DNA of 46,797 bases from Flavobacteriales bacterium. Its GTDB lineage: Bacteria > Bacteroidota > Bacteroidia > Flavobacteriales_F > PHOS-HE28. Location: positions 1 to 46,797 of the forward strand of contig JACJZG010000023.1 of the NCBI GenBank assembly GCA_020635715.1, given 5' to 3'. The notes under the pieces are model-generated. The model was not told the DNA's origin. It saw nothing but the letters and a program-made list of their open reading frames with translations, and searched no databases. Shown here piece by piece: positions 37,349-46,315 of this stretch (positions within the stretch are counted from its first letter, which is position 1; each line of letters opens with the position of its first letter). A program made the translations under genes and the position numbers.

Positions 37349-37732
37349 CTAGATGAGCAGACGCCTGAAGTCCACCGCACGGTCCAACGGAAGAGGTGGT
37401 TTCGACCGTGTACGCAGCATACGCACAGGTCGCTCAACGAGTGCTTGCGCAACGCAGGGTCGTTGAATGGTAACGGCCACCAGACCGGGCAAACTCGAGC
37501 GCCCCGACCTCACGTGATCGGTCCGTTCGTAGTGTACTTCCGTGATGACACAGCATGTGGTCCTAACACCCGGTATTTCGTTGGGTGCCTCATGTTGGCA
37601 ACACGCACCAATGGAACCCCATGACAAGCTTATCCGACCGGATGACCTACAGTCCATACGACAAAGCGCTGGCAAGGCCACGAATGCCATCAGCAGAATG
37701 GCCATCGCTGTTGCTTTTAAGCGCGTCATCAT
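37349..37732 (-). CDS. HYC_CC_PP-like small secreted protein
   Basis: A 127-residue protein with a hydrophobic signal (ATAMAILLMAFVALPAL), cysteine pairs (GACCQHE, TTCCVITEVHYERTD), a PP motif (SKPPLPLDRAVDF) and an LLI end. The order resembles the HYC_CC_PP protein upstream of cusA, though the initial HYC is degenerate. Either of two adjacent ATGs (37732 or 37729) could start it. It is the most upstream gene of the secreted copper-enzyme set, 69 bases before the multicopper oxidase. Confidence 0.65.
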   Translation of the reverse strand: MMTRLKATAMAILLMAFVALPALCRMDCRSSGRISLSWGSIGACCQHEAPNEIPGVRTTCCVITEVHYERTDHVRSGRSSLPGLVAVTIQRPCVAQALVERPVRMLRTRSKPPLPLDRAVDFRRLLI

Positions 37733-37902
37733 GTGGTGCAGATGATACAAATAGAACGAAGCGCGTGATCGGTCATCTTCCTTTGATGAAAGATGGTTGG
37801 GATCCTGATGGCCCACTTGTCAGCGTTCGGCGCCAGTCAGTGAGCTGGTCGCTGCTGAGAGGGGGGCGTGGGTCGGGCCCCGCCATACGTGCTTAGAATA
37901 GC

Positions 37903-37932
37903 ACAGCCCCCCACCGTTCGGCAGGGGGCTGT
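37903..37932 (-). terminator. Rho-independent-type terminator
   Basis: ACAGCCCCC and GGGGGCTGT form a perfect 9-bp stem with a 12-base loop, 46 bases after the stop of the - strand gene at 37979. The following T-content is weak. It separates that gene from the copper set. Confidence 0.7.
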
Positions 37933-37978
37933 TCATGTCACGGTTCACTACCGCGAGGTAGGCTTGGCAACGGCTCGC

Positions 37979-38596
37979 TTAGCGCACCAGGGTGCGCGCC
38001 ACATCGCTCCACGGGCTCCGGCCCGTGGTACCAACGGCACGCACGCGGAACCAATGCTCTTTGGCACTGGCAAGACCGCCTACGATCTGCCGGATGCGCG
38101 TGGTCTCCGCCACCTGCTTCCAAGCGCTTTCGTCATCTGGAGATACCCCGTTGTGCTCCACCACATAGATGGCGGCGCCGCGCGTGGTACCCCAATCAAG
38201 CAGCGCCTCGCCCACCTGTTCGCTGATGCGCGCACGCAACTTCAGCGGGGCGGGAAGGGCTGCGGAGGACTGGCTGTTCTTGCGCACGAAGAAACCCGCG
38301 CTCAGGATCAGCTCCGGATCATCAGCGGACTGGCTGATCACGTCGCCGGCCAGTGCATCCAGGGCGAGCTTGAGGTCACGCCTGCGCTGTTCGCGCTTGG
38401 CCGTGGCGGTGCGCCCGCCGTCGGCTGCATCCGTTATCGCCTGTTCAAGGGCCTCCCGTGCGGTGGCGATCTCCGCGAGGGTGGGCGAAAGTGTGGGGAA
38501 CGCCGCGTTGTTGTTCAGGCGTTCCTCGATGAATAGTGAACGTGTCACCAATTGCACCGCATTCAGACGTGCGATGCCTTTTATGAGCTTGCTCAA
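37979..38596 (-). CDS. Hypothetical protein with fibronectin type III-like C-terminus
   Basis: A protein of about 205 residues. The N-terminal half is helical (LARLN-like start, LAEIATAREALEQAITDAADGGRTATAKREQRRRDLKLALDALA). The C-terminal ~90 residues read as one FnIII domain (GAAIYVVEHNGVSPDDESAWKQVAETTRIRQIVGGLASAKEHWFRVRAVGTTGRSPWSDVARTLVR). There is no signal peptide. No ATG precedes the conserved start; TTG at 38596 is proposed, since the ATG at 38695 would add about 33 unrelated residues. Such proteins recur in Flavobacteriales genomes, but no function is known to me. A terminator follows. Confidence 0.65.
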   Translation of the reverse strand: MSKLIKGIARLNAVQLVTRSLFIEERLNNNAAFPTLSPTLAEIATAREALEQAITDAADGGRTATAKREQRRRDLKLALDALAGDVISQSADDPELILSAGFFVRKNSQSSAALPAPLKLRARISEQVGEALLDWGTTRGAAIYVVEHNGVSPDDESAWKQVAETTRIRQIVGGLASAKEHWFRVRAVGTTGRSPWSDVARTLVR

Positions 38597-38812
38597 GGTC
38601 GTGAAGTGATGTGGTGACTGCGACCATGCGCAGACACCGGTTCTTCGGTTGAATGGATGATCGGCTGTGGGCCCGTGCACTACATACTGCAGCATTGCAC
38701 GGTCCTGCTTACCGGTCCGGGGGGAGCGGCAAGCGCGGCACTACCGGACACCACCGACGATCAACGTGGTGCCACGAACACACGGGCAGCTTGCTGCGCG
38801 GTGCGGGTGCCG

Positions 38813-39745
38813 TTAGCAGAAGGGAACGGGGGGCGGGCGCTGGAAGAGCGGGCCGGAACCGATGCCGCGCGCCAGCGCGACCGTCCAAGCCTGCGCCTGG
38901 TGGGCTGGTCGGCGGAGCGGCCGGAGCAGCCGCTGGAGGTAGGCCAGGAAGAAGGCGAGCTGCAACCGCCTGTCACGGCTGTAGCGCTCCAACCAGACCT
39001 CATAAGCGATCAGACCATCGATGATGCGCTCCAACCGATCCACTTCCTGGTGGTAACGGGAGAAGCGTGGGTCGGCCACCTCCGAATACACCACTTCGAA
39101 GAGGTCATCGAAGTCGGCTTCCTCGAAGTACCTGCTCATATCGGCATTGGTGATCCCGATCCGCACATAGAACCAGTGGTCCAACCTGCGCCACAACAGG
39201 CACCACAAAGCCGACAACCAGGAAAAGCAGCTCCACCACCTGATCGAAAGGTCACGCGACTTACCGGAAATGTCGTCCGTCTTCTCGCTAAAGTCGCCCG
39301 ACTCTTCCCTTGTGTCGCCGGTCTTTTCCAGCATGTCGCTCGACATACACCTTGCGTCGTCCGACAAAGCGATCATGTCGTGCGACTTGGCCGTCATGTC
39401 GCCTGACTTACGCGCTATGTCGTTCGACATAGCCATCATGTCGTCCGCCTCAGGCGCCATGTCGTCCGACTTTCCGGCCATGTCAGGCGACCTGGCGTGG
39501 ATGTCGCCGGGCACAGCCTCCATGTCGCCGGTCGATCCCGCTTTGTTCCGCGACTTCGTGGGCTTGCCGTGGGGAGTAAGGGAAAAGCCGTCAGGAGTAA
39601 GCCATAGGTAATACGGCTTGCCGTGCTTGTCATGCATCCGTACCCGCACGCCACGCGAAGTGGGTCCCACAATGCGCAACAGTGGGCCTTCACCGGAATA
39701 TCCGGTGAGCCAGCTGAGGGTCCGTGTTATGATGTTGCGCGACAT
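38813..39745 (-). CDS. Unknown protein with 14 tandem heptad repeats
   Basis: A 310-residue protein of unknown family. Residues 1-65 contain PYYLWLTPDGFSLTPHGK. Residues 72-169 are 14 uninterrupted heptads of form [S/T/A]-x-D-[M/I]-x-x-[K/E/M]. Residues 170-194 are Trp-rich and hydrophobic (WWSCFSWLSALWCLLWRRLDHWF), a possible membrane segment. Then comes an acidic helical part (FDDLFEVVYSEVADPRFSRYHQEVDRLERIID) and a basic C-terminus. The ATG at 39745 is chosen. It lies 100 bases downstream of a restriction-modification gene. It could be a stalk-like or phase-variable protein; no function can be assigned. Confidence 0.65.
   Translation of the reverse strand: MSRNIITRTLSWLTGYSGEGPLLRIVGPTSRGVRVRMHDKHGKPYYLWLTPDGFSLTPHGKPTKSRNKAGSTGDMEAVPGDIHARSPDMAGKSDDMAPEADDMMAMSNDIARKSGDMTAKSHDMIALSDDARCMSSDMLEKTGDTREESGDFSEKTDDISGKSRDLSIRWWSCFSWLSALWCLLWRRLDHWFYVRIGITNADMSRYFEEADFDDLFEVVYSEVADPRFSRYHQEVDRLERIIDGLIAYEVWLERYSRDRRLQLAFFLAYLQRLLRPLRRPAHQAQAWTVALARGIGSGPLFQRPPPVPFC
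39239..39532. repeat. 14 x 21-bp tandem repeat encoding heptads
   Basis: The repeat spans exactly 294 bases with no insertion or deletion. Units share GTCG-NN-CGAC (perfect in at least five units), often extended to ATGTCG-NN-CGACAT, so each unit carries a small palindrome on the DNA as well as the x-x-D-M heptad in the protein. Units diverge at the remaining bases, so it is not a recent expansion. Confidence 0.85.
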
Positions 39746-39845
39746 CTTGGTTCCTACTCCCAAATTTCATGGCGTACAACCGCCACCGCAGCAGCCGGAT
39801 CTGCGCATTTACGAACAGGCCATGTTGAAGACTCTTGTGCGACTT

Positions 39846-42800
39846 TCAACCCCGCCCCACCGCCGCTTCCACAAGGGCTATCTCCTCCGCCGTCAGATCA
39901 TAGAGGCCGTACACGAGTGCGTCGATCTCGCGTTCGAGTGGGGATGCATCGCTAGCCGGATCGGAGGACCTCGCATCAAGCACTTCGCTTGCTTTCTTGC
40001 AAAGGGCTTCGTTCTCCATGACCCCGGAATGAACCGGCAGGTTCAAGATGTATGGTGTTTGCATCGCCAGCGCATCTCCACGCAAGCGAGTGGTGGTTTG
40101 CCAAAGCAGGAACCAGACCACGCTGCTATTCAAGTACGCGAGCAGTTCCATGGGAACATCCACGAGCATGAAGAGCTTGTTGTTCACATAGAGCCCAGCT
40201 TCGTCATACGCGAAGGCATGGGACATCGCGATCTCTTGATAGAGGATCTTCGGTCGCTCCAGTGATTGCCAATAATCTATGGTATCTTGGATCTCGTACC
40301 ACTGATAATTGCCTGCCTTGCGTCCCGGCCAGCTCTTGTCCACATTACCGAGCGGGCGCGGTTCAAGTTGCTCCCGGAATTGCTCCAGGTGTTTCTTGAT
40401 CGCTGGGTATTGGTCGATATCGATCCCCCTCCGTGTGAAGATCAAGTACTTGTTGCTTACTGGCCGCTCGTAGCGCTTGATGTCCTTGCCGGCCAAGAAG
40501 GGTTTGATCACCTTCGCGCTGCGCGCGTCCTCGGCAATGAGCCGCTCGCGCGTTGCGGCATCGATCACGAAGGCCTCGTTCAAACCCGTCTTGATGCCGT
40601 AGAAGATCTTGCCACCCACGTATTCACCCAAGGGCTTGCCCGCCGCGCGCAATTTGTCCAGCAGGGCCTGCTTCCGGGCATCCACCAAGGCCCAACCCTC
40701 CGCGTTCAAGCTGGCGGGTTGCACCTGCACTTCGGCTTCGGCGATCAAGTCATCCAGGCTGCGCTCACCCGGTAGTTTGTTCAAGGTGGCCGCCGGGAAA
40801 CCATGGCCGCCCGCTGCTTTGGTCACGTGCAACACGCAGGGGTAGGTAGTGGCTTCCTCGAATACGGGCAGATCACCGAAGTCGGTGATGCGCTGCACGG
40901 CCATTTCACCCAAATGCACGCGCAAGGCTTTGCCATAGCCCGCGCGCATCCACTTGTTGGGGACGATGAAGGCGAACTGGCCATGTGGGCTCAACAGCGC
41001 CAGACCGAATTCGATGAAGTAGGTGAAGAGGTCGGCGGTGCCCGCGAAGGTGCGGTAGTGGTCCTTCAGGTAGGGTTTGATCGCCTTGAAGGCTTCCTGC
41101 CGGATGTACGGCGGATTCCCGATGACCACATCGAAGCCGGTGAAGCGGCCCTCGTCATCCAGCACTTCGGGGAACTCGAAGCGCCACTCGAAGGCGTTCG
41201 TGAAGAGCACGTTGTTCTTCAGGTCCTCCACCACCTGGGTAAGGCTGTTGATCTTCGCCTCCAATTTTCGCCGGTGCTCCAGCTGCTTGCGCGTAAGGCG
41301 GGGCTTGCCCTCGGCATCGAAGAGCTGTTCCTTCTCGTAGGCCAGGTAGTATTCGTTCTTGGCCTTGTTCAGGTCGCGCACGGCCTTGCTGTCCTGGCTG
41401 ATGCCCACTTGGAAGTCGCCCTTGATGGTGTCGATCAAGCGTTCCATCTCCCGCTTCTGGGCCTTGTCCTCGGCGTGGCGGTAGGTCTGCACGGCCAGCC
41501 GGTAGCTGTCCATGTTCCACTTGCTCTTGCGCAGGGCCGGTGCCAGGTCGGCGTCCAGTGCGAATCGGTGGATGAGGCTGTTGCCGCACTTGATGTTGAT
41601 GTCGATGTTGGGCAGCGTTTCCAGCTCCTGGGTGCCCGGCAGGTAATAGGTGTGCTTGAGCAGTTCGATCCACAGCCGCAGGCGGCAGATCTTCACCGAG
41701 TTGGGGTTGATGTCCACCCCGAAGAGGCATTGCTCTATGAGGGTCTGCTTCTCGTGGAAGAGCGTTTCCTGCAGCTGCTGGCGTTCGGCACTGGCGCGGC
41801 CATCCGGCCCCACGCGGTACTCGAACAAGCTGCCTTCCTCCTCGTCATACACCACCAGTTCATCGTTCTCCACGGCGATGCGCTGGTGGCGCACCCGGTC
41901 GCCGTTGCGGTGCGAGAGGATACCCAGTTCGCTCTTGATGGCGATGAGCTCGTTGAGGGCGCTCACCAGGAAGTGGCCACTGCCCACGGCGGGGTCGCAG
42001 ATGCGCAACCCATTGATGAGGGCATTGGCCGCGGCGCGTGCTTCGCGTCCGCTCTCGATGCGGTCGCGCAGTTCGTCGAAGTCGGCACAAGCCTTGGCGC
42101 CCTCTGCCTCGAATGCGGTGTTGAAGCGGCGCAGCACGGCGGGGCGCAGGGCCTCGCGGCACATGTACATGGTGATGAAGCCGGGCGTGAAGAAGCTGCC
42201 GTCCTTGTAGCCGTTGATCTTCTCGAAGATCAGGCCGAGCACGCTGGCGTTGATCAGGCGCTTGTTCTCCTCCTGCACCTCCTCACCGCCTTCGCTCGTG
42301 AAGTCGTACGCATCGAGGAAGCGGAAGAGGTAGTCCAGCGCGGGGAGCGTGCCGCTCAGGCGCTTCAACTGGTCGTTCTTGAGCACCGTGGCCTTGTGCA
42401 GGGGCAGGGGCCGCTCGTCCTCCAGATTGCTGATGAAAAGCGTGCGGTGCTCCAGCTCGGTGGGCTCGAAGAGGGAGCTGTTGAGGTAGGGCACCTTGCC
42501 GAAGCGCTCCGCCATACCCGTGCTGCGCTCCTGCGGCTTGCGGGCCAGCACTTGGAAGAAGAGGCTGTTGAGGTCGTCGTAGTTGCGCACGCGCCCGCTG
42601 TGCAGGAAGGTGTGCGCCTTGCTGCCGCCGTGGTAGGTCACCACCTGTGCTTCCAGCAGCTTCAGGAAGAGCACCCGGTTCACCCAGGTGATGCAGAGCT
42701 CCAGGGCCACATGGAAGAGCTGCTCATCGCGCGTGTCCCCATAGCTGTGCAGGCGCTCCACGCGCTCCAGCTTGTCCAGACTGTCCAACTGGATGATGGC

Positions 42801-43664
42801 GGCCTCCAGCAAGGAGGCCCGGTCGCGCCGCTCCGGTGGCTTGCGGCCGATGAGCCACTTGCCTTTCTCCTTCACTTCCTCCAGGCCGATCAGGTGCAGG
42901 AGTTCGGCATAGAACTCCCTGTCCAAGCTGTTGCTGTCGTTGGCGAAGGGCAGTTTCAGCAGGTGCTGCGGGCTCAACAGCTTGTGCAGCGCGATCAGTG
43001 GGGCATCGTCCTTCCTGTCGGCATTGCGCAGGATCTTGCTGTAGCTGTCCATGGTGAAGTACACCACAGGCAGCTCGACGTCCAATGAATCGAAGAAGGG
43101 CGCGGCCACCTCTTTATAGAAGAAGTCGGTCTGCCTTCCCGCGAGACGGCCGGCCTCGAAGTCCTGGAAGCGTTTCACCAGCGCCTTGTCCTGTGCCACG
43201 GGCTTCTCCCAGGTGGCCGCATCGAAGAGGTACCACTGGTGCAGGTCGGTGATCACCAGGTGCTTCAGCGCGATGTTCTGCGATCCGATGCGCTCACGCA
43301 AGTAGTAGAGCAGCAGTTCGTTCAGCGCCTTGCACCGCAGGTCGTCCGCTTTGGGCATCTCGGCTCCGTTGCCCGGTCGCTTGGCCTCGATGATCACGCC
43401 CACGGGGCTTTCGGCGTCCTTGCCGGTATGGATCACCAGGTCGTTGCGGCCCTTGGTGTTGATGTAGTGGGCTGGCGCAAAGCCGCTCTCCTTCAGGAAC
43501 TGGCTGACGAGGTTCTTGTGGTACTCCTCGCTCTCACCCGGCTTGGCATGGTCAAGCATGCCGATGAGCGCGGCTTTGAAGCCTTCGATATTCTTGCGTT
43601 CGGGCTTCTGCTTGAGAAAGGCCTTATTGAGAGCTTTGCGGGGACCTATGGTCTGGTGGCGCAT
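39846..43664 (-). CDS. Type IIG restriction-modification enzyme (Eco57I-like)
   Basis: A single-chain 1272-residue enzyme. The N-terminus has a PD-(D/E)XK nuclease (RNDLVIHTG with D75, IIEAKRP with E93-x-K95). A long helical region leads to an N6-adenine methyltransferase with the SAM motif DPAVGSGHFL (D557) and catalytic NPPY (N850-Y853). The C-terminus is a TaqI-like target-recognition part (FLAGKDIKRYERPVSNKYLIFTRRGID). One protein would cut and methylate, so no separate specificity gene is needed. ATG 43664 is preferred over an upstream TTG. Recognition sequence cannot be read from sequence. A BREX PglX assignment is less likely because of the N-terminal nuclease and absent brx genes. Confidence 0.88.
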   Translation of the reverse strand: MRHQTIGPRKALNKAFLKQKPERKNIEGFKAALIGMLDHAKPGESEEYHKNLVSQFLKESGFAPAHYINTKGRNDLVIHTGKDAESPVGVIIEAKRPGNGAEMPKADDLRCKALNELLLYYLRERIGSQNIALKHLVITDLHQWYLFDAATWEKPVAQDKALVKRFQDFEAGRLAGRQTDFFYKEVAAPFFDSLDVELPVVYFTMDSYSKILRNADRKDDAPLIALHKLLSPQHLLKLPFANDSNSLDREFYAELLHLIGLEEVKEKGKWLIGRKPPERRDRASLLEAAIIQLDSLDKLERVERLHSYGDTRDEQLFHVALELCITWVNRVLFLKLLEAQVVTYHGGSKAHTFLHSGRVRNYDDLNSLFFQVLARKPQERSTGMAERFGKVPYLNSSLFEPTELEHRTLFISNLEDERPLPLHKATVLKNDQLKRLSGTLPALDYLFRFLDAYDFTSEGGEEVQEENKRLINASVLGLIFEKINGYKDGSFFTPGFITMYMCREALRPAVLRRFNTAFEAEGAKACADFDELRDRIESGREARAAANALINGLRICDPAVGSGHFLVSALNELIAIKSELGILSHRNGDRVRHQRIAVENDELVVYDEEEGSLFEYRVGPDGRASAERQQLQETLFHEKQTLIEQCLFGVDINPNSVKICRLRLWIELLKHTYYLPGTQELETLPNIDINIKCGNSLIHRFALDADLAPALRKSKWNMDSYRLAVQTYRHAEDKAQKREMERLIDTIKGDFQVGISQDSKAVRDLNKAKNEYYLAYEKEQLFDAEGKPRLTRKQLEHRRKLEAKINSLTQVVEDLKNNVLFTNAFEWRFEFPEVLDDEGRFTGFDVVIGNPPYIRQEAFKAIKPYLKDHYRTFAGTADLFTYFIEFGLALLSPHGQFAFIVPNKWMRAGYGKALRVHLGEMAVQRITDFGDLPVFEEATTYPCVLHVTKAAGGHGFPAATLNKLPGERSLDDLIAEAEVQVQPASLNAEGWALVDARKQALLDKLRAAGKPLGEYVGGKIFYGIKTGLNEAFVIDAATRERLIAEDARSAKVIKPFLAGKDIKRYERPVSNKYLIFTRRGIDIDQYPAIKKHLEQFREQLEPRPLGNVDKSWPGRKAGNYQWYEIQDTIDYWQSLERPKILYQEIAMSHAFAYDEAGLYVNNKLFMLVDVPMELLAYLNSSVVWFLLWQTTTRLRGDALAMQTPYILNLPVHSGVMENEALCKKASEVLDARSSDPASDASPLEREIDALVYGLYDLTAEEIALVEAAVGRG

Positions 43665-43871
43665 CTTTTTCAGATAGGCCAATTCTACGACAAAGGCTTC
43701 TGTGTTCGAAGGAGTTCACCGGAAACGCGGCAAGGAGCTTCGAATGCATAGGATCACTCGGTCACCATATTCGCAACTAGCGGTCATAAGCGATGGTGAA
43801 GATTGAATAGGACCAACGGGGATTTCAAGACGGTCCAGCGCCATACTGAACGCTGTATCCAGCCTCCCACC

Positions 43872-45683
43872 TCATTCATCCACCAGCACAGGGGTCGATA
43901 CGATCGTATTTCCTTGGATGGATCGAAGTACATAGTAGCCCGGTACGACGCCATGCAGGTACAAGGGTGCATCCGACACACCGGCTGCTACTTGACCACC
44001 AACCGAGTTCACAAGCTGTAAGAGACAATTCAAAGGGGCCCCTTCGACATACAACACGTCTGTACAAGGGATAGGATACACGTGAAGTTGGGCCGGTCGT
44101 TCTCCCGGACCCACCCCGGTCGTTAGTACGGGATAGAAGGTTACCAGGAAAGGGTCCGTGGCCTGTGCGGTGAGGGTAGAGGTCCCTGTCGTTGGGTCCA
44201 GGTCCGCAGTGCTATTGAAGAACCCCGAAAGGCGCATGCCATTTGGCCCAGCTGTAAGATTGGGAGTTCCATCGTCTGCCTCGCCACCGACGGAGCCATA
44301 CCAGACAAGTTCGCCGCTGGGATCGAATGCCACCAGGAAGATGTCGTATCCACCTGAACTCGTGATCTGGACGGATGGGCCGCCGGAGTTCACTTCGGCC
44401 GACCCTTGAAAACTGCCGGCTACCCAGACCATGCCATTCTCTCCGATAAGGATCTCGGAACAATGATCGAACGCGTTCGCGGCCCCGAATCGCTTCTCCC
44501 AGATCAGGGAGCCCGTGCTGCTGTACTTGACCAAGAAACCATCAGAACTGGTTCCCGGAGCATCAAGTGTCAGGTCATTACCTGGGTAGGCGTTGAAGTC
44601 ATTAATGAATGAGCCGGCCCAGTATACGTTACCCTGTTGGTCCACTTCGATGGCCAGTCCTTTATTGTCCCATGCATTCAGATCGGCATGACCCCGCTGG
44701 ATGCTTGCCCAAACTAGTTCGCCGTTCATATCCAACTTCAGAAGGGCCATATAGTCCGCCGATGGTTCACCTTCGGTCAGAGGCGGTAGGAGGCCTGTAC
44801 CCGGATCAAGGTCTTGGGTGGTCATCCAATCCGTCTGGCTCCCGGTGGTCACGTATACATCGCCCGTGGTGGAATCCGGGGCGAGGTAGGGTACTCCTGG
44901 GATCGGATAGGCCCAGGCAAGTGTCCCCTCAAGATCGTATCGTGCGATGAATGCATCGTTATCCTCGGAACCACTCAAAAAGGACGTACCCGGTCCTGGG
45001 TCCATGTCCGCCGGTCCATTCAGCACTCCGGATAACCAGATGCTACCGTTCCCATCCTTGCCTATGTCCGTGGGGTATTGCTGATCCGTTCCTCCGATGC
45101 GCCCTCCGCGTATGAAAGACCCATTGGCATCCAAGACCAAGTACCAGATATCCCAATCCCCAGCGCTGGTCACGATCATTTGTCCTGCATCCGGGTCAAG
45201 GTCCACAGAACCATCGAAGTATCCGACCACATGCAGATATCCGTTCTCGTCCTCGACCAGGCCACGTGCTGATACCTGCCCGACGTTGCCCAAGGCGAAA
45301 CCCCAAGAGAAGATACCAGCAGCATCGTACTTGGCCACCCACGCAGCAGTACTGCCAGGGCAGCTGACCATGGTGCTACCGGGCCCCGGGTCGAGATCCA
45401 TGGTACCACTGAAGATCCCGCAAAGGGTCTGACCTCCATCCTGTGTTGCCACAGCATCGTACGGACCTCCGTTTCCTGGACCCGCCAGTTGGCCGACCAC
45501 AGCTTGTGCGGACAACGTGTTCATGAACACAAGCGCGATCGCCCCTGAACAAAGAAGGCCAGTGAATGCAGAGCGCAGGTGGTGTTGCGTTGGCTCACAT
45601 TCCGTAAGGTACTCGCGTTTGGACCTGGATAACGATCCGCAAGTGGAAGTAGGGGTCGTTCTCGCCCAAGTTGGTTCAGTCAT
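43872..45683 (-). CDS. T9SS-secreted repeat protein (SBBP/propeller-like)
   Basis: About seven repeats of a 60-80 residue unit marked by DLDPGPGT-like turns (TMDLDPGPGS, SVDLDPDAGQ, PADMDPGPGT, TQDLDPGTG, TADLDPTTGT), consistent with a seven-bladed beta-propeller of the SBBP kind. The protein ends in a sorting domain (LHVYPIPCTDVLYV...STPVLVDE). A signal-like segment (FTGLLCSGAIALVF...LSAQA) lies about 40 residues after the ATG at 45683, and no ATG sits directly before it, so the true start is uncertain and may be a rare codon (CTG near 45560). No enzymatic residues were seen. Up to 603 residues. Confidence 0.75.
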   Translation of the reverse strand: MTEPTWARTTPTSTCGSLSRSKREYLTECEPTQHHLRSAFTGLLCSGAIALVFMNTLSAQAVVGQLAGPGNGGPYDAVATQDGGQTLCGIFSGTMDLDPGPGSTMVSCPGSTAAWVAKYDAAGIFSWGFALGNVGQVSARGLVEDENGYLHVVGYFDGSVDLDPDAGQMIVTSAGDWDIWYLVLDANGSFIRGGRIGGTDQQYPTDIGKDGNGSIWLSGVLNGPADMDPGPGTSFLSGSEDNDAFIARYDLEGTLAWAYPIPGVPYLAPDSTTGDVYVTTGSQTDWMTTQDLDPGTGLLPPLTEGEPSADYMALLKLDMNGELVWASIQRGHADLNAWDNKGLAIEVDQQGNVYWAGSFINDFNAYPGNDLTLDAPGTSSDGFLVKYSSTGSLIWEKRFGAANAFDHCSEILIGENGMVWVAGSFQGSAEVNSGGPSVQITSSGGYDIFLVAFDPSGELVWYGSVGGEADDGTPNLTAGPNGMRLSGFFNSTADLDPTTGTSTLTAQATDPFLVTFYPVLTTGVGPGERPAQLHVYPIPCTDVLYVEGAPLNCLLQLVNSVGGQVAAGVSDAPLYLHGVVPGYYVLRSIQGNTIVSTPVLVDE

Positions 45684-45793
45684 TCGCGCCACGTGGTTGG
45701 GTGAACGAAGTTCAGAATGCCACCCGGGTGAGTGAGGTAAATAACGGACGAACTGAACGCGGCGTTGCAGCTGAACCTTCAGGGACCAGAGAC

Positions 45794-46315
45794 CTATTCC
45801 AAGCGCGTTAATCGCTCCCAAGTGACCAGGATCCAGGCCGCGCCATCCTTGACATAGAAAACAGCTCCAAAAACCATTGGACCGACTCGATGAATGACCT
45901 CCTTCATGGGAGTCTCACCCGTTTGACGCAGAGCCTTGCCGACCCAGATCAGGCTGTCACCTGTGAACCCGTCCGTTACAAATCGATAGAGCGTGGAATC
46001 TCTGCCAGCAATGGTCCGATCGTATTGCTTGGTCAAGGGATCATAAGTAATGAACTCGCGGGTCAACGCCTTGTTCTCATCCAACGACAAGACACGACCG
46101 ACAAGCGCAAAGGCGCCGACGCGGCCATCCGAAACCTCCCACTTACCCTTCGCATCAGGTTCGCGGATGGTATCCGAGTCGCTCCAAATGGACAACTGCC
46201 AGGACCCAACGAAATAGGTCATTGCGTCGCCCTGGCCGTTGCTCATATGCGGTATGATGATCGATAACACTGAAAGAGTCACCGCCTTGATGGACGCGGC
46301 CTTATATGAAGTCAT
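45794..46315 (-). CDS. Small exported protein of unknown function
   Basis: A 173-residue protein with an N-terminal hydrophobic stretch (AVTLSVLSIIIPHMSNGQG) that looks like a signal peptide. The mature part is beta-rich (YFVGSWQLSIWSD, GKWEVSDGRVGAFALVGRVLSL, TREFITYDPLTKQYDRTIAG) and may be lipocalin-like, as in DUF1579-type proteins; that is a guess. The ATG at 46315 overlaps the end of the preceding membrane protein gene by 14 bases, so the two are probably co-transcribed. Confidence 0.65.
   Translation of the reverse strand: MTSYKAASIKAVTLSVLSIIIPHMSNGQGDAMTYFVGSWQLSIWSDSDTIREPDAKGKWEVSDGRVGAFALVGRVLSLDENKALTREFITYDPLTKQYDRTIAGRDSTLYRFVTDGFTGDSLIWVGKALRQTGETPMKEVIHRVGPMVFGAVFYVKDGAAWILVTWERLTRLE

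Noticed and set aside
37733..37978. Promoter of the - strand copper-oxidase set
   Set aside because: A CTATTTG near 37748-37753 resembles a -7 element, but no Crp/Fnr-like site lies at the shared spacing and no -33 element is clear, so no feature was called.
39239..39532. Tandem repeats considered as a CRISPR array
   Set aside because: Units are contiguous 21-mers with no unique spacers, repeat identity is low, and the period keeps a reading frame. No cas genes are near.
40803..43088. A 761-residue open frame on the + strand, opposite the restriction-modification gene
   Set aside because: It has Ala/Val/Gln/His-rich shadow composition and no domain motif, while the - strand frame has complete nuclease and methyltransferase motifs.
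39846..43664. BREX PglX methylase
   Set aside because: The protein has its own N-terminal D...ExK nuclease, and no brxA/B/C/L or pglZ is nearby.
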